From assembly GCA_017398125.1 (NCBI GenBank), contig JAFQHE010000067.1, forward strand, positions 1-59,610: 59,610 bases of DNA. The letters are read 5' to 3'. Below the pieces are notes generated by a model. That model did not search any database and was not told the DNA's origin. It saw nothing but the letters and a program-made list of their open reading frames with translations. Of this stretch, positions 1-9,640 are shown one piece after another. Origin of the DNA: Bacteroidales bacterium (GTDB taxonomy: Bacteria; Bacteroidota; Bacteroidia; Bacteroidales; UBA932). How positions within the stretch are numbered: position 1 is the first letter of the stretch; every line of letters starts with the position of its first letter. A program made the position numbers and the translations under genes.

Positions 1-498
1 ATAGGTGACTATACAGGTGCCTGGTATCCTACATACTGGCAGTTGGGTGTGAATTGGGCTAGCCGTACTTTTGATCCGTATCAGGTCGATGAGTACAAAG
101 TATGGGCTACTGAAGATTACTATAAGACTGGCTACGCCGAGGAACTTGACGTTTATATGACAGGACTTTACTATACTCTAATCACAAAGGATGATGTAGA
201 TAAGGCATCAGGTGTCGTTGGACAGAGAAGTGAAGCAGGAATGGATAACAGCCTTACATATTGTTACTCTGTTGAAGGTGGTGCTGAGATTGCAAAAAGT
301 ATAACAAAGGGTGTGGTGCCTGTGATAGGTTCAATCTATGTAGAGCAGTACTTGGGTGATTTTACACCATTCGGACCAGCTGTGGAGCAGGCTCTTAAGA
401 GTACCGAGGGTGTGATGATATTCGATATAGTACACCTAAACAAACACGGACTATGGGATGTGTTGGAAAATGCAATGAAATCAGGAAGTAATTTGTAA
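1..498 (+). CDS. GHL10-like glycoside hydrolase, C-terminal part (5' truncated by window)
   Basis: The reading frame is open from the first base, so only the last 165 residues are visible. They look like the C-terminal half of a TIM-barrel glycosidase. The closest relative in this window is the complete GHL10-like protein at 8140-9618: both have a G-Y-x-G-x-WY stretch followed by GVNWA, a late (I/F)FD(I/L)xH motif and a final amphipathic helix containing WD and E-A. The first internal start-like codon (TTG at 43) lies inside this conserved block and is not a real start. The stop is 11 bases before susC, so the two are probably co-transcribed. The signal sequence and catalytic half are outside the window, so activity cannot be judged. 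An outer-membrane or periplasmic location is likely by analogy with the paralogue. Confidence 0.75.
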   Translation: MGDYTGAWYPTYWQLGVNWASRTFDPYQVDEYKVWATEDYYKTGYAEELDVYMTGLYYTLITKDDVDKASGVVGQRSEAGMDNSLTYCYSVEGGAEIAKSITKGVVPVIGSIYVEQYLGDFTPFGPAVEQALKSTEGVMIFDIVHLNKHGLWDVLENAMKSGSNL

Positions 499-509
499 AA
501 CTATAATTT

Positions 510-3500
510 ATGAAATCTATTTTTAGAAATCTATTGGTTGCACTGTTGCTCTTTATGGGGTGCGGGACAGCTTTTGCACAGTCCCAAGGCTCTTTGAGCG
601 GTACAGTCACAGATGCCAATGGTGAGCCGTTGGCTGGAGTTTTTGTTCTTGTAACAGGAACAAGCAATGGAATAGCAACCGACCATAACGGTTACTATGA
701 ACTTAAAAACATCAAAACTGGAGAAAATGTAGAATTCTCCTTTATTGGAATGGTCACTGTAAATTATGTTTATGACGGAAAGAAAGCCGTTTATAACGTA
801 TCTATGCAGGATGACATTGAGACACTTCAGGATATTGTGGTAGTTGGTTACGGTACCCAGAAGAAGTCATCACTAACAAGTGCAGTCTCTGTGATGAAGG
901 GTGAGGAACTTATGAAGGCTCCTTCAACAAATGTATCACAGCTACTTGCAGGACGTCTCCCTGGTATCTCTTCTGTTCAGGAGTCTGGTGAGCCGGGTCT
1001 TGACCAGGCTGCCCTAAGAATCAGAGGATCCGTAAATGCTGTCTCCTATGTAGTTGACGGATTCCCTGTTGCAAACATCAACGATTTGGATCCTAACGAT
1101 ATTGAGAGCGTTTCAGTACTTAAAGATGGTGCTTCGGCTGCTGTTTACGGTCTTCAGGCTTCAGGTGGTGTGATCATCATTACAACAAAGAAAGGTGAGA
1201 AGGGAAGCACAAAGATTACCTACAATGCATCTTTGGGAGCATCTCTCAATGCAAACTTTCCTAAATTCATGGATGGTCCGCAGTTCGCATACTATTATAA
1301 TGTAGCGCAGATGATGGACCAGTTGGCATCAGGTGCCATTGCAAGTGAGCAGGATTATGTTCCTTATTTCACTCAGGATCAGGTTGCTATGATGACAAAT
1401 GGTGATCCGACTGATGGTTGGGACAATGTAAATTACATTGACAAGGTGTTCGGTACTGGTTTTACCCAGAAACATAATATTACAGTACAGGGTGGAAATG
1501 ATAAGACCCGTTACTTTACATCATTCGGTTATCTTGGCCAGAAAGGTAATATTGACAACTACGATTATAACAGATACAATATACGTGCCAATATCGAGTC
1601 TGATTTTGCCGAGAATTTCCATTTCAAATTGGGTATTTCAGGTGTGATTTCAGACCGCAGTACTCCTGCATTTTCAACAGGAGGTTCAGAAATGGGTTCT
1701 GAAACTGGTTGGCTTTCAATTGCAAACCAGACAATTATGATGCACCCTTATTTGCCTGTTAAATATAATGGCCTTTACACTGCATCTCAGAAGAAGAACA
1801 CATCTCTTCCTCAGAGTCCGCTTGCCGCAATCTATGAGTCTGGTTATAAAAAGACCAAGGCTGTGGATGTTTCAACAAACGTTACACTATCTTATGATGT
1901 TCCATGGGTAGAGGGTTTGCAGCTTAAGGTTTCAGGTTCGTTTGACTATTCAAACTCTTATAACAAAAACTTGAACACTCCATACTATTTGATGTGCTAC
2001 AGTGCAGGTCAATGGGTTGAAATGACAGATCCGCGTGGTGTAGGTAATGGAGTGGAGCTTGGCGAAGGAACTGTATACTCATTCAATTTGATTGGTCAGG
2101 GAAGTATCGCTTATACAAACTCATTCGGTAAACATAATATTGATCTTCTTGCATTGTTGGAGGTTCGTGACTATAAAGGCAATGGTCTTAGCGCATATGC
2201 TCAGGAGCTTCCTTTTGCCTCTCTTCCTGAACTTTCTAATGGTAAACCTACCAAATCACCAATTGGCGGTTGGAGTTCAATTTCACGTTCAGCAGGTTAC
2301 GTATTCAGAGCAAGATATGATTATGACCAGAAATATTTGGCTGAGTTCACTGGCCGTTACGATGGTTCATACAAGTTTGCAGGTATGGCTGATACACGCT
2401 GGGGATTCTTCCCTTCTGCATCTTTGGGTTGGATTATGTCAAAAGAGAATTGGATGCAGAATGCTTCATTCCTTGACAATTTGAAGATTAGAGCATCTGT
2501 TGGTCTTCTTGGTAATGACAATGCTGATCCATACACATTCTTGAGTTCATATACCCAATGGGGCAATAAGGTTATTTTGGGCGGATATAATGGTGGCTCA
2601 TTTACAAGCAACCCTGCCTACCAGCCAGCCTTGGTACCTAACCCTGATCTTACTTGGGAGAAGACACTCTCTTGGAATGCAGGTTTTGATGCAACTTTGT
2701 GGAATGAAAAATTGGGCTTGGAAGTTGACGGTTTCTACAACTGGACATATGATATGTTGACTGCACAGAGTTCAGGATTCCCATCATCAATGGGTGGATA
2801 CTATCCTACAGTAGTGAACAAACACTCAATCGATACAAAAGGTATAGATGTAATGGTGTCTCACCGTAACACAGTTATGGTTGGTGGAAAACCATTCTAT
2901 TATGGAATCAGTGCCAGTGTCACATATGCAAAGACACGTTGGCTAATCTACTCAGACGAGCCTAACTCTCCAGAAATCTGGAAACTTACAGGCAAACCTG
3001 TAGGCTCATTCCTTGCATGGAAAGCTGATGGCCTTTACAGAAGTGAGGAGGAGATTGACAACTCAGCATGGTTCGGAACACGTCCATGTGTGGGTGATAT
3101 CAAATATGTTGACTTGAATGGTGACGGCAAGATCGGTTATGATGACAAGGGTCTTGTAGGACGCCCTAACCGTCCGCAACTTACTTATGGTTTGAACCTT
3201 GATTTCACTTGGAACGGATTTGATTTCAATGCCCAGTTCACAGGTGGTGCGTTGTTTGACGTATCATTGACCGGTACATATTATAATGGTGCCGATGACA
3301 ATACAGTGTGGACACAGACATTCAAAGAGGGTGCAAACTCACCATTGTTCCTTGTTGAGAATGCATACAGCATCTACAACCCTGACGGAACATTCCCTCG
3401 TATCACCCTTGGAGCCCCTGGTCATGGTGGAGACAATGGTCTTGCATCAACATTCTGGTTGAAGGATGGTAAGTATGTACGTCTTAAAACAGCTCAACTT

Positions 3501-3689
3501 GGTTATACAATTCCTACAAATATAACTTCAAGGATAGGTGTCAAGACCTTAAGATTCTTTGTTGAGGGTCAGAACCTCTTTACAATTGATGGACTTCCAG
3601 AGGGTATTGACCCTGAGTCTCCAGGTGTAAACAACGGTTATTATCCACAACAGCGTCTTCTTATGGGAGGTCTTACATTAACATTCTAA
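510..3689 (+). CDS. SusC/RagA-type TonB-dependent outer-membrane transporter
   Basis: A 1059-residue SusC-family protein that imports oligosaccharides across the outer membrane, powered by TonB-ExbBD. The order is: signal peptide (residues 1-24, ending TAFAQ); a carboxypeptidase-regulatory-like beta domain (about 27-105); the plug, starting at the typical DIVVVGYGTQKKSSLTSAV stretch (about 110-230); and a long beta-barrel ending in a phenylalanine (LTLTF), as expected for Omp insertion. The RagA-type length is normal. It follows the truncated GHL10 gene by 11 bases and precedes susD by 13 bases, so it sits inside a polysaccharide-utilisation operon. No SusR, hybrid two-component or ECF sigma/anti-sigma regulator is visible nearby, so control must come from outside the window. 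The substrate can only be inferred from its enzyme neighbours. Confidence 0.95.
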   Translation: MKSIFRNLLVALLLFMGCGTAFAQSQGSLSGTVTDANGEPLAGVFVLVTGTSNGIATDHNGYYELKNIKTGENVEFSFIGMVTVNYVYDGKKAVYNVSMQDDIETLQDIVVVGYGTQKKSSLTSAVSVMKGEELMKAPSTNVSQLLAGRLPGISSVQESGEPGLDQAALRIRGSVNAVSYVVDGFPVANINDLDPNDIESVSVLKDGASAAVYGLQASGGVIIITTKKGEKGSTKITYNASLGASLNANFPKFMDGPQFAYYYNVAQMMDQLASGAIASEQDYVPYFTQDQVAMMTNGDPTDGWDNVNYIDKVFGTGFTQKHNITVQGGNDKTRYFTSFGYLGQKGNIDNYDYNRYNIRANIESDFAENFHFKLGISGVISDRSTPAFSTGGSEMGSETGWLSIANQTIMMHPYLPVKYNGLYTASQKKNTSLPQSPLAAIYESGYKKTKAVDVSTNVTLSYDVPWVEGLQLKVSGSFDYSNSYNKNLNTPYYLMCYSAGQWVEMTDPRGVGNGVELGEGTVYSFNLIGQGSIAYTNSFGKHNIDLLALLEVRDYKGNGLSAYAQELPFASLPELSNGKPTKSPIGGWSSISRSAGYVFRARYDYDQKYLAEFTGRYDGSYKFAGMADTRWGFFPSASLGWIMSKENWMQNASFLDNLKIRASVGLLGNDNADPYTFLSSYTQWGNKVILGGYNGGSFTSNPAYQPALVPNPDLTWEKTLSWNAGFDATLWNEKLGLEVDGFYNWTYDMLTAQSSGFPSSMGGYYPTVVNKHSIDTKGIDVMVSHRNTVMVGGKPFYYGISASVTYAKTRWLIYSDEPNSPEIWKLTGKPVGSFLAWKADGLYRSEEEIDNSAWFGTRPCVGDIKYVDLNGDGKIGYDDKGLVGRPNRPQLTYGLNLDFTWNGFDFNAQFTGGALFDVSLTGTYYNGADDNTVWTQTFKEGANSPLFLVENAYSIYNPDGTFPRITLGAPGHGGDNGLASTFWLKDGKYVRLKTAQLGYTIPTNITSRIGVKTLRFFVEGQNLFTIDGLPEGIDPESPGVNNGYYPQQRLLMGGLTLTF

Positions 3690-3702
3690 AACAATTTTGA
3701 AA

Positions 3703-5358
3703 ATGAAAAATATAGTCAAAGGAATATTGATTGCAGCAATCTCATTCAATGTTGCATCGTGTAGCAGTTTTCTTGATCTGACACCTCCCGACAGAGTTTC
3801 TGACAAGGTGATCTGGGAGAGTACCCAGAATGCTGAGTACGCGGTAAATTTTATATACAGTTATATTTATGACCTCACAGTGAGCCAGAGCAAAATGGGC
3901 TTGACCGAGGCATTGACAGACCAGATGAAGTATGGTTCTTACAACTATAACTCAATGTGTTACCTTCCAAGTGAGTTCTCATACGGAGATGCTACTACAA
4001 TTACAGCGAGTTATGTAGATTCATATATGGGTTACTGGAGTTCAAATTATGGAGCCATCCGTAAGACAAACCAGGCAATATATGAGCTTTATAAATATGG
4101 CCAGATGTCTGATGAGGACAAGGTGCGTCTCTCTGCAGAGTTGCATTTTATGCGTGCATTCCTATATTTTGATATGGTAAAGAGATATAAGGAGGTTATC
4201 ATTTATGATGAGCAGATGGAAAACATCGTAAAGGATAAGGCCGTAAGTACTGAGGAGGAGGGATGGAATTTCATCCAGGCTGACCTTGAGTATGCTGCTG
4301 CCAATCTTCCCGACAGAGCTGCTGCAAAAGGACGTTTGAGCAGTGGTGCTGCATGGGCACTTCTTTCAAGGACAATGTTGTATGCAGAACGTTGGGATGT
4401 TGTAAAGAATGCGGCTGAAGAGGTAGAGAAACTTGGATATGGATTAATGTCAAAATATCAGGATTCATATCAGCTCACAGCAGCAGAGGGCAACAACGAG
4501 ATCATTCTTGAGTATCTTTTTGACCGTGCCCAGAATGTTACCCATGATTTCGATTTCTACTATACACCTGGTGCAGACTACTATGCAAATGGTGAAACAG
4601 GTGGTGGTTATGGTACTCCAACACAGGAGATGGTTGAGTCTTATGAACTTGCAACAGGTGGTTTCCCTGATTGGACTGAGTGGCATGGTACTACAACAAA
4701 TACTCCTCCATACGAGTTGCTTGAGCCTAGGTTCCATGCATCAATCCTTTACAACCAGGCAAGCTGGAAAGGCCGTAAGATTGAGTCTTATGTAGGCGGT
4801 GCAGACGGTTGGTGCCAGTGGAACATTGAGCGTGAGCCTATGGGCCGTTCTACAACAGGTTACTATTTGAGAAAACTTGTTGATGAGGGTCACAATGTGA
4901 TTACAGAGAAGGGTAGTGTGCAGCCTATTCCGATTATCAGATTTGCTGAGGTTCTATTGAACAAAGCTGAGGCTTGCTACCGTTTGGGTCAGGAAGGTGC
5001 TGCGAATGATGCTGTTAAGGCAATACGTGGCAGAGTTGGCCTTCCATACACTTCAAAGAGCGGTGAGAATCTTTGGAACGCAATCCGTCAGGAGCGCAAG
5101 ATTGAGCTTGCTTATGAGGGACATTGGTACTGGGATCTACGCAGATGGAAAGTGGCACACAAGTCATATCCTGAGGGATTGTCAGGTTACCAGCTTCATG
5201 GTCTTAAGATTACCAAAGAGGGTGACTCCTTTACTTATGAGTATGTTTCTGTAGATGATAAGGACAGAAACTTCCCTGAGAAGTTGTACAGGTTCCCTAT
5301 GCCTACTTCTGAGCTTACAAGTAACAAACTCGTGGACCAGTATCCAGAGTGGAAATAA
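3703..5358 (+). CDS. SusD/RagB-family nutrient-binding outer-membrane lipoprotein
   Basis: Surface lipoprotein that caps the SusC channel and binds the glycan. The start is taken at ATG 3703; an in-frame TTG two codons upstream would add only two residues. The N-terminus is a lipoprotein signal with lipobox VASC followed by SSFLDL, the usual SusD beginning. The body has the SusD TPR-like architecture, and the C-terminal third carries the family's RFAEVLLNKAEA stretch, then IRQERKIELAYEGHWYWDLRRW and the closing hydrophobic segment. The length (551 residues) is typical. It is adjacent to susC in the standard order and belongs to the same operon. Ligand specificity is not predictable from sequence. 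Confidence 0.95.
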   Translation: MKNIVKGILIAAISFNVASCSSFLDLTPPDRVSDKVIWESTQNAEYAVNFIYSYIYDLTVSQSKMGLTEALTDQMKYGSYNYNSMCYLPSEFSYGDATTITASYVDSYMGYWSSNYGAIRKTNQAIYELYKYGQMSDEDKVRLSAELHFMRAFLYFDMVKRYKEVIIYDEQMENIVKDKAVSTEEEGWNFIQADLEYAAANLPDRAAAKGRLSSGAAWALLSRTMLYAERWDVVKNAAEEVEKLGYGLMSKYQDSYQLTAAEGNNEIILEYLFDRAQNVTHDFDFYYTPGADYYANGETGGGYGTPTQEMVESYELATGGFPDWTEWHGTTTNTPPYELLEPRFHASILYNQASWKGRKIESYVGGADGWCQWNIEREPMGRSTTGYYLRKLVDEGHNVITEKGSVQPIPIIRFAEVLLNKAEACYRLGQEGAANDAVKAIRGRVGLPYTSKSGENLWNAIRQERKIELAYEGHWYWDLRRWKVAHKSYPEGLSGYQLHGLKITKEGDSFTYEYVSVDDKDRNFPEKLYRFPMPTSELTSNKLVDQYPEWK

Positions 5359-5369
5359 TCATTAATTGA

Positions 5370-7052
5370 ATGAACATGAAAAAGATATATTATATAATTG
5401 TTTTTGCTGTTCTTGTATGTTTCTCTGCTTGTCAGAAACCTGATTTTGTAGAGCCGACTACAGAGCGCCAAGGAATCACATCCCTTGAGGCATATTTTAC
5501 TTTTGGAAAGTTTGTTGATCAGCTTATGGCAAGATATGTCATAGAGGATGAAAATACAGACTATTATGAGATTCCTATTCCATGGTACTATCCGGAGGAG
5601 TCGGAGGATGCAACACTTATCTATATGACTGCTGTGCGTGTTAGGGCTGAACTTGCGTATGATTGCAGCATCTATCCTCCACTTTCTGTACTTGACCTTA
5701 CTCAAGAGAACAAATTTATCTACACCAATGCCGATGGTGAGTCAAGGCAAATCATCATTACCGGAAAGAGAACAAAATCTTCAAAATGTGATTTGCAGTC
5801 ATTCAAACTTACAGAGCCTTACGCTTTGGAGGGCTTTGTGAATAATGAAACAAGAGAGATTTACCTCTTCTCTGTTGATGACTTGAGCAACTATTCTGCA
5901 AAAGCTGTTCCTTGTGCACACGCAACAATCAAGGAGGATCTTAGCGTTCCTCGCAACTATAATGAGCCACAGGTTGTCACTGTTGTTGCTCATGATGGTG
6001 TGACAGAGGCGAAATACACAATTACCAAGAGAGTTCCTACAAAGATTCCTTACGGTTTCAATGATAAATCAATCAAGCAGTTGTTCAACTTTGAGCCAGT
6101 ATCCCGTATTGGTTTCCCTGCTTATACAGAGATGGTTTATCCTTCTATGGCATTCAGTGACGGTCACCTTGTAGTTTCACTTGGAAACGGTACTGTTCCT
6201 GTTTATTTGAATGGCCAGACTGGTGAGAAGTTGGGTCAGATTAACCTTGGATCGGCAGTTGCAGATGGTATTACAAGTGACGATGCCGGCAATATCCTTA
6301 TTGCAAACTATGCAGAGGGCGGTGGAGTTATAAACATCTACAAGACTGCTTCAGTTACTGAAGCTCCTGTATTGTTGTACTCATACACTAATCCTACAGA
6401 TGTTCCTGCAGGACACAATATCAGGGTGATTGGAGATGTTAATTCAAGTGCTTCAATTGTTCTTACACATGAGGGTATTATTGGTGTTACAGAGTCAAGC
6501 AGATTCTCATATCTGACTGTATCTGGAGGTACTGTAGTTGCTTCTGAGGTTGTTGATATGTCAGGTGCCGGCATTTCATGGGCAGCTGCTCCAACAAATG
6601 CTGCAAAAGTGGTTCCTGTTTCAACAAATCCTGCTGATGGTGTAATTGAAACACATTACTCTCAGAATACTCTTAACTACTTTAAGGGCAATAAACTTGC
6701 TGCACAATCTGAAATGACCGCTAATGGTAACTATAATAGCAACTGTTTGGATACTAAGCATTTCAACAATGCTACATATTGTGCTTACCTTATAACAAGC
6801 CACTTCCCAATGTGGGGTATAGGTCCAATCCTTTCAATCTATGACATTGCATCTCCTGCAACAATTGCAGATTTGAAACCTGTCATGACTACTGGAAGCT
6901 CAATAGAGTGGTACCAGCAGGCAGCAGCAGGTGTAGCAGCAGGTGATGTTGTTATAGGTGTTGCTCCGGACGGATTCAAGATGTTCATCTACTATTTTGA
7001 CCACAACTGTGGTGTAATTGGAGGATTCTCTGCAGATTGCGTTCAACTATAG
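5370..7052 (+). CDS. DUF5018-like surface lipoprotein with propeller-like C-terminus
   Basis: A 560-residue lipoprotein (lipobox FSAC near residue 20) placed directly after SusD, where many loci keep SusE/F-like surface glycan-binding proteins. ATG 5370 and ATG 5376 are both plausible starts. Residues about 25-215 look like DUF5018-type beta domains. From about 225 the sequence becomes a series of strand pairs with phrases such as DDAGNILIANY, typical of beta-propeller-like folds. The C-terminal half aligns by eye with that of the BACON lipoprotein at 10847-12466: a TG-x-x sentence, GNILIA, IRVxG and an ending of the form (L/F)(V/I)YxxDxNxxxIG. A glycan-binding surface role is inferred from position. 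I see no catalytic motif. DUF4623-like is another possible label. Confidence 0.7.
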   Translation: MNMKKIYYIIVFAVLVCFSACQKPDFVEPTTERQGITSLEAYFTFGKFVDQLMARYVIEDENTDYYEIPIPWYYPEESEDATLIYMTAVRVRAELAYDCSIYPPLSVLDLTQENKFIYTNADGESRQIIITGKRTKSSKCDLQSFKLTEPYALEGFVNNETREIYLFSVDDLSNYSAKAVPCAHATIKEDLSVPRNYNEPQVVTVVAHDGVTEAKYTITKRVPTKIPYGFNDKSIKQLFNFEPVSRIGFPAYTEMVYPSMAFSDGHLVVSLGNGTVPVYLNGQTGEKLGQINLGSAVADGITSDDAGNILIANYAEGGGVINIYKTASVTEAPVLLYSYTNPTDVPAGHNIRVIGDVNSSASIVLTHEGIIGVTESSRFSYLTVSGGTVVASEVVDMSGAGISWAAAPTNAAKVVPVSTNPADGVIETHYSQNTLNYFKGNKLAAQSEMTANGNYNSNCLDTKHFNNATYCAYLITSHFPMWGIGPILSIYDIASPATIADLKPVMTTGSSIEWYQQAAAGVAAGDVVIGVAPDGFKMFIYYFDHNCGVIGGFSADCVQL

Positions 7053-7054
7053 TC

Positions 7055-8140
7055 ATGAAATTGCTTAAACTGATATTCCTTTCTTTTATCGTCGCATCCT
7101 TTGCAATAGGATGCGACGGAAAGGAGTCTGTACCCGGATGGGAGTGGGATGATCCGCAGGATACACCACAAGACCAGCCGCAGGAGCAGCCTCAGGATAC
7201 TACAACCGTTGAAGAGGTGGTGAATGTTGAGCCAATCCTTGCCAACTGGACTGAGGTCTCTTCTGTCTATGGTACATTGCCACCGCATATCAAAGTATAT
7301 AAATCTCCTGCCAAGTCTCTTGACAAGTTGATTATAGCGTACATTGCCGTAGCAGATCTATCTTCGGCAACTTTTGATCTGTGGAGCATTTCAGATCCTG
7401 AAATTGACGGTACAAGTGAGTCCTTCAAGACCCCTTCAAAGGTCTATTCGGAGAGCAAATGGCCGATTGTTATAAATGGAGGCTTCTTCTACTCTTCTGG
7501 CGGCAAAAACTATACATCCAGCCTTGCTGTTAAGGATAGTGCCGTACTTGCGCATAATATCAATTATGCATCAGAGGATTGGAAGAAAATCTATTATCCT
7601 ACCAGAGCAGCTTTGCTGGGATATGGAAACGGTACTTTTGAGGCGGTATGGACATATTACAACAACAATGATGCAGTTGATTATGTCTATCCACAACCTG
7701 CAGAGAACATATGGGGTTCAGCTCCTAAGGCTGTCCCTTCTTCCACTTATCCGGAGGGGGCCAAAAAACTATCTGCAGCAATAGGCATTGGCGGTGGCCC
7801 TCTGCTTGTCCGTGGAGGAAAGTTTGTAAACAGTTATGAATATGAACTTTTCAATGGTACATCAGGAATTGGTCCTGATATAGATGCTCCAAGAACTGCT
7901 GTTGGTGTTACCGGTGACAACAAAATGATATTTTTTGTTTGTGAAGGACGTCAGAAGACAGAGGGTGTATATGGCCTTACTACTGCTGATGTTGCCAATA
8001 TTATGATTGCTCTAGGTTGTGTTGAGGCCATTAATCTTGATGGCGGCGGATCAAGTTGTATGTTGGTAAATGGAAAAGAAACAATAAAAGTTTCGGATGG
8101 ATCGCAAAGGTCTGTTGCGAGTACTTTAATGCTTAAATAA
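7055..8140 (+). CDS. NAGPA-type phosphodiester glycosidase lipoprotein (DUF2233 family)
   Basis: The start is ATG 7055, two bases after the upstream stop; an earlier in-frame TTG at 7037 overlaps the preceding gene and is less likely. The 361-residue product has a lipoprotein signal (lipobox AIGC), then a Pro/Gln/Asp-rich tether (about residues 30-55), then a NAGPA/DUF2233 domain. The diagnostic family motifs are DAPRTAVG near residue 277 and NLDGGGSS near residue 326. The founding member, human uncovering enzyme, removes alpha-GlcNAc from a GlcNAc-1-phospho-6-mannose diester; bacterial members occur in Bacteroides. This supports cleavage of a sugar-1-phosphodiester in the target glycan. It lies between the DUF5018-like protein and a GHL10-like glycosidase, sharing an operon with both. 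The exact sugar is unknown. Confidence 0.88.
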   Translation: MKLLKLIFLSFIVASFAIGCDGKESVPGWEWDDPQDTPQDQPQEQPQDTTTVEEVVNVEPILANWTEVSSVYGTLPPHIKVYKSPAKSLDKLIIAYIAVADLSSATFDLWSISDPEIDGTSESFKTPSKVYSESKWPIVINGGFFYSSGGKNYTSSLAVKDSAVLAHNINYASEDWKKIYYPTRAALLGYGNGTFEAVWTYYNNNDAVDYVYPQPAENIWGSAPKAVPSSTYPEGAKKLSAAIGIGGGPLLVRGGKFVNSYEYELFNGTSGIGPDIDAPRTAVGVTGDNKMIFFVCEGRQKTEGVYGLTTADVANIMIALGCVEAINLDGGGSSCMLVNGKETIKVSDGSQRSVASTLMLK

Positions 8141-9618
8141 TGAATATGAGGTTTTTAAAATATTTATTGGTTGCTGCTTTCTTCTTGGGGTTAACAGTTT
8201 CTTGTATAGAAAAGGAATCTGAGCCACTTTGGAATCCTGAATGGAATGAACAGGAAAAAGATCCTGAGCAGGATCCCGAAGAGGAGCCAGGACAGGATCC
8301 GGAGCCGGAACCCGAACCGGAACCAGAGCCAGAGCCAGAACCGGAGCCGGAAATTCCAACTCCTGGAGTATTCAAGGGTAAACCAAGGTATATTTGGGTT
8401 GATGCTGCTGCAAATTTCCAGTATTATGCGAATGACAAGGATTATATTGCCGCAGATCTTGCCCGTGTTGCCAAAATGGGCTTTACAGATGTGATTGTTG
8501 ATGTCCGTCCTACAAATTCAGGAGTGTTGTTCAACTCTGATACCGAGGCTCCCCTCAAGAGAGTTGATGCATGGACTTCAAAGGGTTATGTATGGGTCAA
8601 CAGAACAGCAAATTTTGACTATTTGCAGACCTTTATTGAGGAGGGACATAAGGTTGGACTTAGGGTTAATGCCTCTATCAATACAATGGTTGGCGGATGC
8701 ATGTGTCCTTATGGCCTTGGATATGACGGTTTCCTTTTTAACGATCAGTCCAAAAAAGAGTGGGCAGTTGTGATAAATACTGATAAGGGGCTTGTCAACA
8801 CTATGGACCAGACCGACAGGGCATCTACCCGCTTCCTGAATCCAGCAAATGATGATGTCGTAAATTATCTGTTGAATCTCCTCGAGGATCTTGCTTCATA
8901 TCAGGATCTTGACGGTATTGTACTTGACAGATGCAGATATTCAGATGATGAAATGCTCGGTGATTTTTCTGACGAATCAAGGGAGAAGTTTGAAAAATAT
9001 CTGGGCTCCAAAGTTGAGAATTGGCCGGGAGATATTTTTGCTCCAGGACAGAGCAGCCTTTCTAATCCTGTAACAGAGATGCAGAGGAAATGGATGTCAT
9101 TCAGAGCAAAGATGATTCATGATTTTGTAGAGAAGGCATCAAACAAGGTACATTCTGTAAATTCAAAAATACGTTTCGGATGTTACGTGGGAGGCTGGTA
9201 CAACTCATATTATCCGTCGGGTGTAAACTGGGCTCATCCTACTTATAATGCGCGAAACAACTATAGCTGGGCATTGGATGATTACAGCAATTATGGTTAT
9301 GCTGACCATTGTGACTTCATGTTCATTGGTGCTTATGCAGGTACCAGATCGATTTGGGGTAGCAGTGAATGGACAATGCAGGGCTTTTGCAAACAGGCTG
9401 GTGCCAAGTTGGCCAATGTTCCTTATGCAGGAGGTCCGGATATAGGCAATGGTTCCGGATTTGAGAACGGAGGCCAGGGAAATTTGATGCCCGATATAGT
9501 AAATGCTTGTATAAACTCATCTGATGGTCTGTTTATTTTTGACTTGTGCCATGTAAGAATGTATGACTATTGGGATGATTTTGAAAAGGCAATAGACAAG
9601 TATTTGGAAACACTTTAA
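8140..9618 (+). CDS. GHL10-like family glycoside hydrolase lipoprotein with (Pro-Glu)n tether
   Basis: A 492-residue lipoprotein (lipobox TVSC) whose ATG overlaps the upstream stop codon (TAATG), suggesting translational coupling to the phosphodiester glycosidase. Residues about 28-73 form an acidic, Pro-rich spacer ending in nine Pro-Glu units. From about residue 80 a TIM-barrel glycosidase begins: RYIWVDA, then VIVDVRPTNSG near 117 and LDGIVLDRCRYSDDE near 257. These match the GHL10 (PF02638-like) pattern of a V-R-P strand and a DGIxxDxxRY strand that carries the presumed catalytic Asp. Characterised GHL10 enzymes such as E. coli DigH act on peptidoglycan glycan strands lacking peptides, i.e. 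GlcNAc-containing chains. The truncated gene at 1-498 is a paralogue. Confidence 0.85.
   Translation: MNMRFLKYLLVAAFFLGLTVSCIEKESEPLWNPEWNEQEKDPEQDPEEEPGQDPEPEPEPEPEPEPEPEPEIPTPGVFKGKPRYIWVDAAANFQYYANDKDYIAADLARVAKMGFTDVIVDVRPTNSGVLFNSDTEAPLKRVDAWTSKGYVWVNRTANFDYLQTFIEEGHKVGLRVNASINTMVGGCMCPYGLGYDGFLFNDQSKKEWAVVINTDKGLVNTMDQTDRASTRFLNPANDDVVNYLLNLLEDLASYQDLDGIVLDRCRYSDDEMLGDFSDESREKFEKYLGSKVENWPGDIFAPGQSSLSNPVTEMQRKWMSFRAKMIHDFVEKASNKVHSVNSKIRFGCYVGGWYNSYYPSGVNWAHPTYNARNNYSWALDDYSNYGYADHCDFMFIGAYAGTRSIWGSSEWTMQGFCKQAGAKLANVPYAGGPDIGNGSGFENGGQGNLMPDIVNACINSSDGLFIFDLCHVRMYDYWDDFEKAIDKYLETL
8299..8352 (+). repeat. Hexanucleotide repeat coding for nine Pro-Glu units
   Basis: Nine consecutive 6-base units of the form CCN-GAR encode (Pro-Glu)9 in the tether of the GHL10-like lipoprotein (residues 54-71). 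The units are imperfect at third codon positions, so there is some drift, but the period is strict. Loss or gain of a unit would keep the frame and change only tether length. A related but less regular Asp/Gln/Pro tether sits in the preceding gene. Confidence 0.9.
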
Positions 9619-9640
9619 TTGGTAATTCAAGTTATTTATA

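Noticed and set aside
8299-8352. Tandem repeat as a possible CRISPR or non-coding array
   Set aside because: The 6-base units keep the reading frame and encode Pro-Glu; there are no spacers.
8126-8375. Two minus-strand frames rich in Gly-Ser or Ala-Pro repeats
   Set aside because: They are reverse readings of the (Pro-Glu)n repeat and signal region of the GHL10-like gene.
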